Assembly: GCF_001507645.1 (NCBI RefSeq)
Contig: NZ_CP013909.1
Coordinates: forward strand, 2,728,001-2,792,000
Origin: Hymenobacter sedentarius
Lineage (GTDB): Bacteria > Bacteroidota > Bacteroidia > Cytophagales > Hymenobacteraceae
Direction: 5' to 3'
Length of the DNA stretch: 64,000 bases
Below the pieces are notes generated by a model, which was given only the letters and a program-made list of their open reading frames with translations, was not told the DNA's origin and did not search any database. The position numbers and the translations under genes are program-made. Below, piece by piece: positions 9,317 to 18,286 of this stretch; within the stretch, counting starts at the first letter, position 1; every line of letters starts with the position of its first letter.

Positions 9317-10759
9317 CTAGCGGTGGAAGTGCAGGGCACTCACGTTGCGGCCCAGTTTCTGGCCTTCGGCCAGGCCCACCTCGTTGGCGCTGCGGAAGTG
9401 GATGCCGCCGTAGAGGCGCGACATGGCCGCTTCATCGGCAAAGGCGGCAAAGCTGGTGAAGGTGCGCGGCTCGTACCCAGCCCCGCGGGCCTGGTGCGTG
9501 TTGTCGACGAAAGTCGTTTGGGGACCGAACAAGTCGCCGAGGACTTGCGAGGCGGCGCCGGACTGCGAGGCATGGCCCGACACAAATTCCGGGAAGGGTG
9601 GGGTGGCCAGCAGCGGCTGCCAGGTGGGGTCCAGCATGGCTTGCACGGCCGTGATGGGCCGCTGCCAGTTGTAGGTAAACTTGCATTTCCAGCAACTCAC
9701 GAAGGCATCGGACACGGCCATGCCCACGCGGGCATAGGCTTCGGCGGCCAGGGCCAGGGTGGCTTTGCGGTCGCGCAGCACAATGCTGGTGATGTTGAGG
9801 GAGTGGCCGGGCGGGCTAATGGTCTGGCCGCCATCGGCCCAATAGTTGGCGATGGTGCGCTGGGCCGCCGTGAGGTTCTTGCTGGTGTTGTAGAGTTCCA
9901 GCACCTGGGCGTAGTAAGGCGAGCCGGGCTGGGTAGAGTAGGAGTACGAAAGGGCCGGCATGGTCATGGTGGCATTGGCTGGCACAAAGAGGCGGTTTTG
10001 GCCCCACGTCGGCTGAATGGCGCGGCCGGCTGCGCCCGGTGTGGTTTGCACCCACAGGCCTACGCCCACGGGCGGCACGAAGCTGGCGGGCTGGTTGTTG
10101 AGGTACCCTTCGTGCCCGCCGTCGGTGCGGGACCAGTCGAACAAGGCCTGGGCTATCTGCTGCCCGAACTTTACGGAGCGGTCGAATTCCTCAGCCGTGC
10201 GGTAGGTTTGATTCAGGGCCGTTTCCAGCGAGTCGATGGAGGCGCGCTGGGCTGCGCTGGCGTTGCCAAACATGCTCTTAACCATGAGGGCCTCGGCCGC
10301 ATTGGCCGCCACGTTCCAGTTGTAGCGCTGGCCGGTTTCGGGCTTGGGCAAGGAAGCAAGGTTGGTGAGCTGCCCGGCTAGGGACTGATACTCTGGCATG
10401 CCTGGCACCACGGCTTCGTAAAGCGCCACGCCGCAATAGCCCATGGCGCGCGAGGCCACCGGTGGGGTGAAGCTCACGCCGTTTTTAACGAGGCGCAGCT
10501 CCATATCGGCCCACTTAGTGGCCACGTCGGCCGAGTAAGTTTCGGCCAGCGCCGAAACAGGCTTGGGGTCCATTAACGGTTCGGGGTCGTGGCTACAGGC
10601 CGATACCAGCAGGGTAATCGCCAGCGCCAAGACAGCACTCGCACGCCGGGTGAGGGATTGTTTAGGGGGGCGGGGTAGGGTAGGGTTGTTGCCATAGTGG
10701 TTGTGGATGTATTTGGTGGAGGACCTCGCAAATATAAGTACAACCATTGTTAAAACCAT
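9317..10759 (-). CDS. Vanadium-dependent haloperoxidase-like / PAP2-family lipoprotein
   Basis: The frame is 480 codons. The three phosphate/vanadate-binding motifs of the PAP2-haloperoxidase superfamily are present: CKFTYNWQRPITAV (K...RP), FPEFVSGHASQSG (SGH) and MSRLYGGIHFRSANEVG (SR...H). The family either oxidises halides or hydrolyses phosphate esters; the sequence alone does not decide which. A lipoprotein-like signal (LALAITLLVSACS) ends at a Cys near residue 55. The most upstream ATG (10759) lies before a candidate -7 box at 10729-10736, so the true start may be further down, for example TTG at 10630. The extra N-terminal residues have no signal-peptide character, which supports a later start. 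Confidence 0.85.
   Translation of the reverse strand: MVLTMVVLIFARSSTKYIHNHYGNNPTLPRPPKQSLTRRASAVLALAITLLVSACSHDPEPLMDPKPVSALAETYSADVATKWADMELRLVKNGVSFTPPVASRAMGYCGVALYEAVVPGMPEYQSLAGQLTNLASLPKPETGQRYNWNVAANAAEALMVKSMFGNASAAQRASIDSLETALNQTYRTAEEFDRSVKFGQQIAQALFDWSRTDGGHEGYLNNQPASFVPPVGVGLWVQTTPGAAGRAIQPTWGQNRLFVPANATMTMPALSYSYSTQPGSPYYAQVLELYNTSKNLTAAQRTIANYWADGGQTISPPGHSLNITSIVLRDRKATLALAAEAYARVGMAVSDAFVSCWKCKFTYNWQRPITAVQAMLDPTWQPLLATPPFPEFVSGHASQSGAASQVLGDLFGPQTTFVDNTHQARGAGYEPRTFTSFAAFADEAAMSRLYGGIHFRSANEVGLAEGQKLGRNVSALHFHR
10729..10736 (-). promoter_or_regulatory. Candidate -7 promoter box of the haloperoxidase-like gene
   Basis: The minus strand reads TATATTTG, a full match to TAnnTTTG. 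It lies inside the longest open frame, which suggests that translation begins downstream of the first ATG. Confidence 0.4.
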
Positions 10760-10821
10760 ATTTATTCTTATTTTAATCTAAGCTGAACCGTAGGCAGTTA
10801 GCAAATGCAGTGTGGAGTTGG

Positions 10822-12003
10822 TCAAACTTTGAGCACAATGCCCTTTTTATACATCCAGCTTAGTATTCCGAGCCAGATAAGCACCAGCACGACTGCGCCC
10901 ACTAGCGAGGCAGTGCGCGGGTCGGCGAAGAACGGCGCGATGCCCCACTCGTAGAGCCACTCCTTCAGCCCTACGGTTTTGCCTGCGGGTCCCATCAATT
11001 TGAACAGGCTGAACGTGCGCGAAAGCAGGGCCGACAGGCAGAACACCAGAATGGCGTTGACGCCGTACACCAGGGCCGGGCGCGTCCAGGCGCGGTAGCC
11101 CTGCACGTCGCACACCCAGTACAGGGCGGCCAGCCCCGCCATGGCCAGCCCGCCGGTGTAAAGCACGTAGGGGCTGCTCCACAGGGCTTTGTTGATGGGA
11201 AACCACGGCGCCCACACGAGCCCCGCGATGATAACTACGCCGGCCGCTACATACAGCCAGGCCACTTTGGCGGCTGGCTGCTGGTCGCGCCGCCGCAGCC
11301 ACTGGGCCGTGAGGCAGCCGAGCAAGCCGGTGCCCAGGGCCGGCAAAGTGCCGAGCAGGCCCTCGGGGTCCCAGGTTTTGCTTTGCTTCCAAAGGTGGGC
11401 TTCGCCGAATACGAGGCGGTCGAGCCAAGCGCCGAGGTTGGTGCTGGGCTCCAGGTTGGCAGGGCCGAAGCCCGGCACGGGCACCAGCTGCATGAGCACG
11501 GCGTAGCCCACCAGGAAGGCTGCCAGCAGATACACCTGCGTGCGCCAGCTGGTCTTGAGAAAGATGATGCTGCAGCCCAGAAACACCAGCGAAATGCGCT
11601 GCAGCACGCCCATGATGCGCACCATCGAAAAGTCGAACTTGGGGTAGAGCGAGAGCAGCAGGCCCAGCCCAAACAGCACCGCCGCCCGCCGCAGCACGCG
11701 CAGCAGCACGGCGCCCTGCGGGCCACCTTTTTGCTTCACGCCATCGAGGGCATACACCAAACTCACGCCCACGATGAACAGGAAAAAGGGAAAGATGAGG
11801 TCGGTGGGGGTGCAGCCGTTCCATTCGGCGTGCTCGAACGGGGGGTAGATGTGGCCCCAGTCGCCGGGGTTGTTCACCAGAATCATGGCCATGACGGTGA
11901 TGCCCCGGAAGACGTCCAGCGAGATGAGGCGGCCGGGCTGCGAGGCCTCGGCGAGCGGGGTGGCGCCGGTGGTGGCTACGGCGGCTTCGGTGGTGGTTTG
12001 CAT
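10822..12003 (-). CDS. Membrane acyltransferase of the NagX / heparan-alpha-glucosaminide N-acetyltransferase family
   Basis: The protein has 393 residues and about ten hydrophobic segments. The N-terminal signature RLISLDVFRGITVMAMILVN followed by GDWGHIYPPFEHAEWNG and TDLIFPFFLFIVGVSL is typical of this family (DUF1624/DUF5009-like), which is related to human HGSNAT and bacterial NagX. Members are thought to move an acetyl group across the membrane to amino-sugar substrates, though the bacterial activity is poorly known. The location near genes for NagZ-like, AnmK and NagB proteins fits an amino-sugar role. The gene is divergent from the susC at 12273; the two share a 270-bp gap. Confidence 0.85.
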   Translation of the reverse strand: MQTTTEAAVATTGATPLAEASQPGRLISLDVFRGITVMAMILVNNPGDWGHIYPPFEHAEWNGCTPTDLIFPFFLFIVGVSLVYALDGVKQKGGPQGAVLLRVLRRAAVLFGLGLLLSLYPKFDFSMVRIMGVLQRISLVFLGCSIIFLKTSWRTQVYLLAAFLVGYAVLMQLVPVPGFGPANLEPSTNLGAWLDRLVFGEAHLWKQSKTWDPEGLLGTLPALGTGLLGCLTAQWLRRRDQQPAAKVAWLYVAAGVVIIAGLVWAPWFPINKALWSSPYVLYTGGLAMAGLAALYWVCDVQGYRAWTRPALVYGVNAILVFCLSALLSRTFSLFKLMGPAGKTVGLKEWLYEWGIAPFFADPRTASLVGAVVLVLIWLGILSWMYKKGIVLKV

Positions 12004-12215
12004 GGGGCCTAAGGTCGTTATTTATTTCGGGAGAAAAAGTGAAAACCAGGAAGTGGCCAGTCTGGCAAAAGCCAGCGCCAGCGGACGGTACGCCAGTTTT
12101 GTTGAGCTAAAAAGCTGGGAAACCAATGGCTGGCATCAACTCCGGGAAGGAGGGTGGCCAGCACTGGCGGCAGGCAAAACTCCGAGATATTGCCATCATG
12201 TATTAATGTTGTTTT

Positions 12216-12235
12216 CTGTAGCTTTATTGCTACAG
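12216..12235 (+). other. Small hairpin upstream of the first susC
   Basis: CTGTAGC and GCTACAG pair around a TTTATT loop, 38 bp before the susC start. It could be a binding-site palindrome or a leader hairpin. The rest of the 12004-12272 gap shows nothing clear. Confidence 0.35.
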
Positions 12236-12272
12236 ACGATTGTAGCCACTTTCACCTTTTAACCCTGCTGAA

Positions 12273-15200
12273 ATGATAAAAATTTACGTCTTCGGTAGGC
12301 TGCCCTTGCAATGGGCCGGCCTGCTCTTACTGCTCCTGCTGGCCATGCAGGTGGGGGCCCAGCCCGCGGGCAATACTCGGCGGTATGTGCTGAAGGGCCG
12401 CGTGACCGACGCCGCCGGGCAGGATGTGCCCGGCACCACGGTGCGCCTGGAAGGCACCACGGCGGGCGCTACGTCGGGTAGCGACGGGGCGTATTCGCTA
12501 GAAGCGACCTTGGCGCCCGGACTTTACACCCTCACCTTTAGCTCGGTGGGCTTTACGACCGAGACGCGGGCCATTACGCTGGGGGCCGACGAAACCGTGA
12601 CTACCAACGTGGCACTGACGGTAGCCCGCCAGAAGCTCGACGAGGTGGTGGTGGTAGGCTCGACGGTGAGTGCGCCCAAGCGCGAGCTGGGCAATGCCAT
12701 CAGCACCATCAACGGGGCCGAGCTGACCCAAAGCGGCTCGGGTGGGGTACTCAACTCGCTGCAGGGCAAGGTGCCCGGCGCGCAGATTACCCAGAACTCC
12801 GGCGACCCGGCCGGCTCGCTGTCCATTCGCCTGCGGGGCGTGCACTCGCTCCAGGGCTCTTCCGACCCGCTGTATGTGATTGACGGGGTGATTGTGAGCA
12901 ACGCCAGCACCAACGTGTCGCAGCTGGCCGTGAGCAACGACGTGGGCGTGGCCAATGCCGGCCAGAACCGCCTGGCCGACCTCAACCCCAACGACATCGC
13001 CAGCATCAACATCATCAACGGAGCGGCAGCGGCGGCCCAGTACGGCTCACGGGCCGCCAACGGTGTGGTGCTTATCACCACCAAGCGCGGCAAGTCGGGT
13101 GCGCCCCGGGTGTCGGTATCCACCAGCTTCAACATCAACGAGCTGCGCAAGTCGGTGCCGGTGAATACCTACGGCAAGCAGTTCGGCTTTGCCGGGCTGC
13201 GGCTCTACACCATCGGCGGCATCACGCCGGCCCAGATAGCGGCTAACCCCGGCACCACCACGGTGGGCATCAGCCGGGCCGGCACCACCACGCAGCTGGC
13301 TTCCAACCTGGTGGACGTGCCCCGCTACGACTACTTCAAGGAGATTTTCCGGACCGGCTACGGCACCGACGACGCGGTTTCCATCGCCGGCGGCTCAGAC
13401 CAGACGCAGTACTACGTGTCGGCCAACTACCTCAAGAACCAGGGCATTATCAAGGGCACCGACTTCACGCGCTACAACCTGCGGGCGCGCGTCGACCAGC
13501 GCCTCACCAATTGGGCCAAGGTGTCGGCGGGGTTGAGCTACATCAACAGCTTCTCCAACGAGAAGGCCAACGGCAACGTGTTCTACAGCCCCATCAACTC
13601 CATCAACATCACCAACAACATCTACGACATCAATAGGCGCGATGCTTCCGGCAACCTGCTGGCCGTGGAGCCGACCCGCGTGAACCCCCTCTCGACCATC
13701 GAGGACATGAAGTTTACGCAGAGCGTGAACCGGACGGTGGGCGACGTGCAGGTGAACCTGACGCCGTTTAAGAGCTTTTCGCTCGACTACGTGCTGGGCG
13801 TGGACGCCTACTCGCAGGTGGGCCAGAGCTACATCCGGCCTTATCCGTACCAGGCCACGGCCGGCCTGCCCGCCGCCCGCTACCCCTTCGGTTTCGCGGC
13901 CAACGGCAACAACGCCGTGCTCCAGCTCAACTCCGACATAAATGCCGGCTACGAGGTGGCATTGAGCGAAAACCTCAAGCTGAACCTGCGGGCGGGCTAC
14001 AGCTACCAGTTTGGCCGGCAGGACTACACCACCACGCAGGGGCAGAACTTGGCGCCGTTCATCACCACGGTGTCGGGGGCGGCGAGCACCACGGTGGTGT
14101 CGGCCTACAGCCTCGACCGCTTCGATTTGAGCGGCTACTACGGGCAGGCCACCATCGGCTACCGCAACCTGGCTTTCCTGACCGGGGCCGTGCGGCGCGA
14201 CCGGTCGTCGAAGTTTTCCACGACCGAAACCAACCAGGTGTACCCCAAAATCAGCGCCTCCCTGGTGCTGTCTGACCTGGGCTTCTGGCAGAACGCCGCC
14301 TATGCCAACGCCTTCAACAGCCTCAAGCTGCGCGCCAGCTACGGCGAAGCCGGCAACCTGACGGGCATCGGCTCCTACGACCGGTTTTATCAGTTCAACC
14401 CGGTGGGTTTCCTGGGCCGCAACACCATCACGCCCGGCACCACCCTGGCCAACCCCGCCGTGAAGCCCGAGCGCATGGCCGAGACGGAAGCCGGTGCCGA
14501 CCTGGGCTTTCTACGCGACCGGCTCAACCTGGGCCTGACGTTCTACTACCAGAAAATCAACGACCTGGTGGTGCGCCGCAACCTGGCCCCGAGCCAGGGC
14601 GGCTCTTCCATCGTGAACAACGTGGGCACGATGGAGAACCGCGGCCTGGAGATAGCGCTCAACGCCGCGCCGGTGAAAACCACCAACTTCACCTGGGACG
14701 TGGGCTTTATCTACAACCGCAACCGCAACAAGGTGCTGAGCCTGCCCGGCTCCAACGGCGCCACCCAGGCCATTTCCATTGATAACGTGGCCGGGGCCCC
14801 GGTGTATTTGCTGCAGGGGCAGCCGGCTGGCGTATTTTTTGGCTCGGCCTACGCCCGCAACCCCGACGGCTCGCTGCTGCTCACGCCCCAGGGCTTCCCG
14901 CAGGACGAGCGCACCATCGGCCAGGCCGTGGGCTCTACGCAGTTCACGCCGGCCCGCAACAGCGAAGGCCAGCCCAGCTACGGCCCGGGCTCGACCATTG
15001 CCAACGTCGTCATTGGCAACCCCAACCCAAAGTGGACGGGCTCGTTCACGACCAACTTGGCGTATAAGAAGCTCTCGCTGCACGTGCTGCTTGACGCCGT
15101 GCAGGGCGTGAGCGTCTTCAACGCCGACAAACGCACCCGCCAGGGGGTAGGCCTGGGCGACCTCGCCGAGCAGGAACTCCGCGGGCAGCTGCCGCGCGGC

Positions 15201-15482
15201 TACATCTTCGCCATCTACAACACCCAGGAATTCCGCATCGACGACGGCTCGTACGTGAAGCTGCGCGAAGTGGCCCTGAACTACACGCTGCCCACCTTCA
15301 CCAAGCTCATCAGCGCCCTGAACCTCACGCTGGTGGGCCGCAACCTGTACTCTTGGGATAACTACAACGGCTTCGACCCCGAAACCAGCGCCGGCGGCAC
15401 CTCCGACCTGCTGCGGGCCATCGACTTTGGCAACGTGCCCATTCCGCGCACTTACCAGCTGAAGCTGTCGGCCTCTTTCTAA
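12273..15482 (+). CDS. SusC/RagA-family TonB-linked outer-membrane transporter (pair 1)
   Basis: The protein has 1069 residues. A signal peptide (to about residue 30, VGAQPAG) is followed by a carboxypeptidase-regulatory-like domain (LKGRVTDAAGQDVPGTTVRL, residues about 35-115), a plug domain with DEVVVVGSTVSAPKRELG and YVIDGVIV, and a long beta-barrel ending QLKLSASF. SusC proteins form the TonB-driven pore that imports oligosaccharides or peptides with a SusD lid. The matching susD-like gene follows after 22 bp. No glycosidase, regulator or sigma/anti-sigma pair is in the same operon, so the substrate cannot be read from context. Confidence 0.95.
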   Translation: MIKIYVFGRLPLQWAGLLLLLLLAMQVGAQPAGNTRRYVLKGRVTDAAGQDVPGTTVRLEGTTAGATSGSDGAYSLEATLAPGLYTLTFSSVGFTTETRAITLGADETVTTNVALTVARQKLDEVVVVGSTVSAPKRELGNAISTINGAELTQSGSGGVLNSLQGKVPGAQITQNSGDPAGSLSIRLRGVHSLQGSSDPLYVIDGVIVSNASTNVSQLAVSNDVGVANAGQNRLADLNPNDIASINIINGAAAAAQYGSRAANGVVLITTKRGKSGAPRVSVSTSFNINELRKSVPVNTYGKQFGFAGLRLYTIGGITPAQIAANPGTTTVGISRAGTTTQLASNLVDVPRYDYFKEIFRTGYGTDDAVSIAGGSDQTQYYVSANYLKNQGIIKGTDFTRYNLRARVDQRLTNWAKVSAGLSYINSFSNEKANGNVFYSPINSINITNNIYDINRRDASGNLLAVEPTRVNPLSTIEDMKFTQSVNRTVGDVQVNLTPFKSFSLDYVLGVDAYSQVGQSYIRPYPYQATAGLPAARYPFGFAANGNNAVLQLNSDINAGYEVALSENLKLNLRAGYSYQFGRQDYTTTQGQNLAPFITTVSGAASTTVVSAYSLDRFDLSGYYGQATIGYRNLAFLTGAVRRDRSSKFSTTETNQVYPKISASLVLSDLGFWQNAAYANAFNSLKLRASYGEAGNLTGIGSYDRFYQFNPVGFLGRNTITPGTTLANPAVKPERMAETEAGADLGFLRDRLNLGLTFYYQKINDLVVRRNLAPSQGGSSIVNNVGTMENRGLEIALNAAPVKTTNFTWDVGFIYNRNRNKVLSLPGSNGATQAISIDNVAGAPVYLLQGQPAGVFFGSAYARNPDGSLLLTPQGFPQDERTIGQAVGSTQFTPARNSEGQPSYGPGSTIANVVIGNPNPKWTGSFTTNLAYKKLSLHVLLDAVQGVSVFNADKRTRQGVGLGDLAEQELRGQLPRGYIFAIYNTQEFRIDDGSYVKLREVALNYTLPTFTKLISALNLTLVGRNLYSWDNYNGFDPETSAGGTSDLLRAIDFGNVPIPRTYQLKLSASF

Positions 15483-15504
15483 AGCCTGTTATTGCCTTAT
15501 CAAC

Positions 15505-16803
15505 ATGAAGAAACTGCTCATTTTTGCCGCCCTGCTGCCCCTGGCCCTCGGCGGCTGCAACAAGGAATACCAGAACCCCAGCACCGCCAGCCAAGGCCAG
15601 GTGGTAGCTTCTTCCGACGGCCTCATCACACTCTGCAATGGCCTGCAGTACCGCTACGCCGCCGGCGGCTTCCTGAGCGTGCTCTACAACACTGTGGCTG
15701 CCGGCGGCCTCACCACCCGCGAGCTGGCCATTCTGAACGTGGGCAACATTGAGGAATACAACGTCAGCCTCGGGGCCGGTAACCTCACCAACAGCAATGG
15801 CGTGGTGCGCAACCTCTGGACCCAGAGCCAGCTGGTGCGGGCCAACGCCGACCTGATTCTGCTAAACGCGGGCAACGCCCCGGATGCCGGCACTCGCAGC
15901 GGCATCGTGGCCTATGCCAGCATTTTCCGGGCGCTGGCGCTGGGCACGCTGGCCCAGTATTTTGAGCAGGCCCCGCTCATCACGCAGGAGAATGCTCCCT
16001 TTGTGCCCCGCCTCGAGCTGCTGCGCAGCGCCGTGACCCAGCTCGAAGCTGCCGCCGCGCAGCTGGCCGCTACGCCGGTTTCGGCCGATTTCAACGCCAA
16101 GATTGTGCCCGGCATCGACCTGACCAACACCGTGCAGGCCCTGATAGCGCGCTACAGCCTCGAAGCCGGCGACTACGACAAGGCCCTAGCCGCCGCCGCC
16201 AAAGTAGACCTGACCAAAAAGTCGGTGTTCAACTTCGACGACAACACCCGCAACCCCTTATTCGAGACTTCTTTCGGCAACAAGAACGTGTTTGAGCCCA
16301 CCAACGCCAGCCTTGGCCTGACGGGCGCCCTGGCTCCCAACTCCGCCGACCGCCGCCTGCCGTTCTACATCCGCACGAACCCGGCCGCCACGCAAAACCT
16401 GGGCACCGGTTTCTACACCGCCAACAACGCGGCCATCCCCGTGTACCTGCCCGGCGAGATGCTCCTGATTCGGGCCGAGGCCTACGCCCGCAAAGGCGAC
16501 CTGACCAACGCCGTAACCGAGCTGAACAAAGTGCTCACCAAGACGCCGGCTGCGGATGCCTTCGGCGTGGGAGCGTCGCTGCCGGCCTACTCCGGCCCCC
16601 TCACCGCCGACGCCATCTTGCTGGAAATCTACCGCAACCGCCAAATTGAGCTGGCTTTTCAGGGTTTCCGCCTCAGCGACAGCCGGCGCTTTGGCCGGCC
16701 CGGCCCGGGTACCACAGGGGCCGAGCGCAACCGGAACTTCTTGCCATACCCCCGGGTAGAGCGGGAGAACAATTCCGCCACGCCCGCCGACCCTACGATT
16801 TAA
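15505..16803 (+). CDS. SusD/RagB-family nutrient-binding lipoprotein (pair 1)
   Basis: The protein has 432 residues, somewhat short for SusD. A lipoprotein signal peptide (MKKLLIFAALLPLALGGC) places the mature N-terminal Cys near residue 18. TPR-like helices are visible in RAEAYARKGDLTNAVTELNKV, and the C-terminal family signature is EIYRNRQIELAFQGFRLSD. It should sit on the outer surface as the substrate-capturing lid of the adjacent SusC. The two genes are clearly one operon. A long hairpin element starts about 35 bp after the stop and may end the transcript. Confidence 0.93.
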   Translation: MKKLLIFAALLPLALGGCNKEYQNPSTASQGQVVASSDGLITLCNGLQYRYAAGGFLSVLYNTVAAGGLTTRELAILNVGNIEEYNVSLGAGNLTNSNGVVRNLWTQSQLVRANADLILLNAGNAPDAGTRSGIVAYASIFRALALGTLAQYFEQAPLITQENAPFVPRLELLRSAVTQLEAAAAQLAATPVSADFNAKIVPGIDLTNTVQALIARYSLEAGDYDKALAAAAKVDLTKKSVFNFDDNTRNPLFETSFGNKNVFEPTNASLGLTGALAPNSADRRLPFYIRTNPAATQNLGTGFYTANNAAIPVYLPGEMLLIRAEAYARKGDLTNAVTELNKVLTKTPAADAFGVGASLPAYSGPLTADAILLEIYRNRQIELAFQGFRLSDSRRFGRPGPGTTGAERNRNFLPYPRVERENNSATPADPTI

Positions 16804-16839
16804 CGATTTGAATTAAGCTAAAGCCGGTCGTCCTGCTAA

Positions 16840-16937
16840 AAGCCGGTCATGTTGAGCTTGCCGAAGCATCTCTACCGCAATACTAAAATCAATTAGTTGC
16901 GCGGTAGAGGTGCTTCGGCAAGCTCAGCATGACCGGC
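16840..16937. repeat. Long hairpin element (GTCATGTTGAGCTTGCCGAAGC family)
   Basis: Two arms of about 38 nt (16840-16878 and 16900-16937) are inverted repeats with few mismatches; core arm sequence is TTGCCGAAGCATCTCTACCG. A 21-nt AT-rich loop separates them. It lies between the convergent susD and anmK genes and could end both transcripts. On the plus strand it is followed by GTTTTTATT. Confidence 0.85.
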
Positions 16938-16986
16938 GTTTTTATTGCATCTGCTTTAAAAAGGAATCCGATTTAGAACGCCCAAA

Positions 16987-18198
16987 TCAGCCCGGAAAGG
17001 AAATCTTGCCCATGCTCACGGCCGGCACCCGCTGCCGGCCGGCGCCAATGGCCACCGGCTGGCCCGCCACGGCCTCGTTGGCCAATACCGCAAATAGAAT
17101 AGCTTCTTTGGCATCGCCGGGCACACCCAAAACATCGGTGCTCTGGAAGCGGGCACCGGGCAGGTGCCGGGCCAGCGCCGCCATCAAGGCCGGGTTGTGG
17201 GCGCCGCCGCCGCTGGTGTACACAGCTGTGGGGGCCGGCCGCTCCGCAAATGCCGCCTGCACGGCCCGGGCCACGCCCACCGCGCTCAGCTCGGCCAGGG
17301 TGGCCAGCGTGTCTTCCAGGCTCAGGGTGGCAGTGTTGCTGCGCTGCTGGGCTTCGGCCAGAAAAGTTGGGCTGAATAATTCGGGGCCCGTGGTTTTGGG
17401 TAGGGGAGCGGCGAAGAAGGGGTGGTGGAGCAGGGCTGCTAGCAGGCCGTTGTGCACGTGGCCCGCGGCGGCTAGGCGGCCGTCTTCGTCGTACTGCAGG
17501 CCGGGGCGGTGGGTGCGCACGTTACCATCGAGCAGGGTATTGCCGGGCCCGGTATCAGTACTGAAAGCGGTGCTGGCATCGCCGCCGGTGCGGGGCAGGT
17601 AGGTGAAGTTGGCAATGCCGCCCAGGTTAAGCAGCAGCCTTTCCTCATCGGGGCTGCTCAGCAGCAGAAAGTCGCCGTAGGCGGCCAGGGGAGCTCCTTC
17701 GCCGCCAGCAGCTACGTGCTTCTGCCGGAAGTCGCTGAGGGTGATGATGCCCGTACCCACGGCTACGTGGTCGCCATCGCCGAGCTGCAAGGTGGCGTTA
17801 ATGGAGAAATCGGGGCGCTGATGTTGGTGCTGTGGGGCGTGGTACACCGTTTGGCCGTGGCTGGCCACCAGGTCCACCTCGTGCGGGGCTATTTGCCACT
17901 CGCGCAGGCAGTCCAGGATGGCAGCGGCGTGCAGGCTGCCCAGCCAGGGATTGAGCAGCGTGAGGTATTCCAAGCTGACCTGCTCTTTGGCAAACACAGT
18001 GCGGATGCGGGCCCGCGTGTCGTCGTTGTAAGGCACGGTGCGGAACTGCTCCAGCTCAAGCTGCGTGCCTGGGCCATGGCCCGTGAGGCGGCAGAGCGCT
18101 ACATCGAGCCCATCGAGTGAAGTGCCCGACATAAGTCCAATGATGCGGCGACTGGGCTGGCCCGCAAGCTGATAGAGGCGCGCAACGTAAGAATTCAT
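16987..18198 (-). CDS. anmK: Anhydro-N-acetylmuramic acid kinase
   Basis: The protein has 403 residues. AnmK opens and phosphorylates 1,6-anhydro-MurNAc, giving MurNAc-6-phosphate in cell-wall recycling. The N-terminal signature is RIIGLMSGTSLDGLDVALCR; further conserved parts are VASHGQTVYHAP, LNLGGIANFTYLP, STDTGPGNTLLDG and YTSGGGAHNPALMAAL. The gene is 88 bp downstream of the NagB/PIG-L fusion on the same strand, so both may act on sugars from peptidoglycan. It has its own candidate promoter in that gap. The Met start at 18198 places the signature at residue 18, as in homologues. Confidence 0.96.
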   Translation of the reverse strand: MNSYVARLYQLAGQPSRRIIGLMSGTSLDGLDVALCRLTGHGPGTQLELEQFRTVPYNDDTRARIRTVFAKEQVSLEYLTLLNPWLGSLHAAAILDCLREWQIAPHEVDLVASHGQTVYHAPQHQHQRPDFSINATLQLGDGDHVAVGTGIITLSDFRQKHVAAGGEGAPLAAYGDFLLLSSPDEERLLLNLGGIANFTYLPRTGGDASTAFSTDTGPGNTLLDGNVRTHRPGLQYDEDGRLAAAGHVHNGLLAALLHHPFFAAPLPKTTGPELFSPTFLAEAQQRSNTATLSLEDTLATLAELSAVGVARAVQAAFAERPAPTAVYTSGGGAHNPALMAALARHLPGARFQSTDVLGVPGDAKEAILFAVLANEAVAGQPVAIGAGRQRVPAVSMGKISFPG

Positions 18199-18229
18199 AC
18201 TAGGACCTCTATAAACTACAGTAACGGTA

Positions 18230-18237
18230 CAAAAGTA
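18230..18237 (-). promoter_or_regulatory. Candidate -7 promoter box of anmK
   Basis: The minus strand reads TACTTTTG, matching TAnnTTTG, 32 bp before the anmK start. No convincing -33 element was seen. Confidence 0.45.
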
Positions 18238-18286
18238 TTTTGTGCCGGCTTGTGCCTAATAAAATGCCTCAGTGGACAAATAACGC

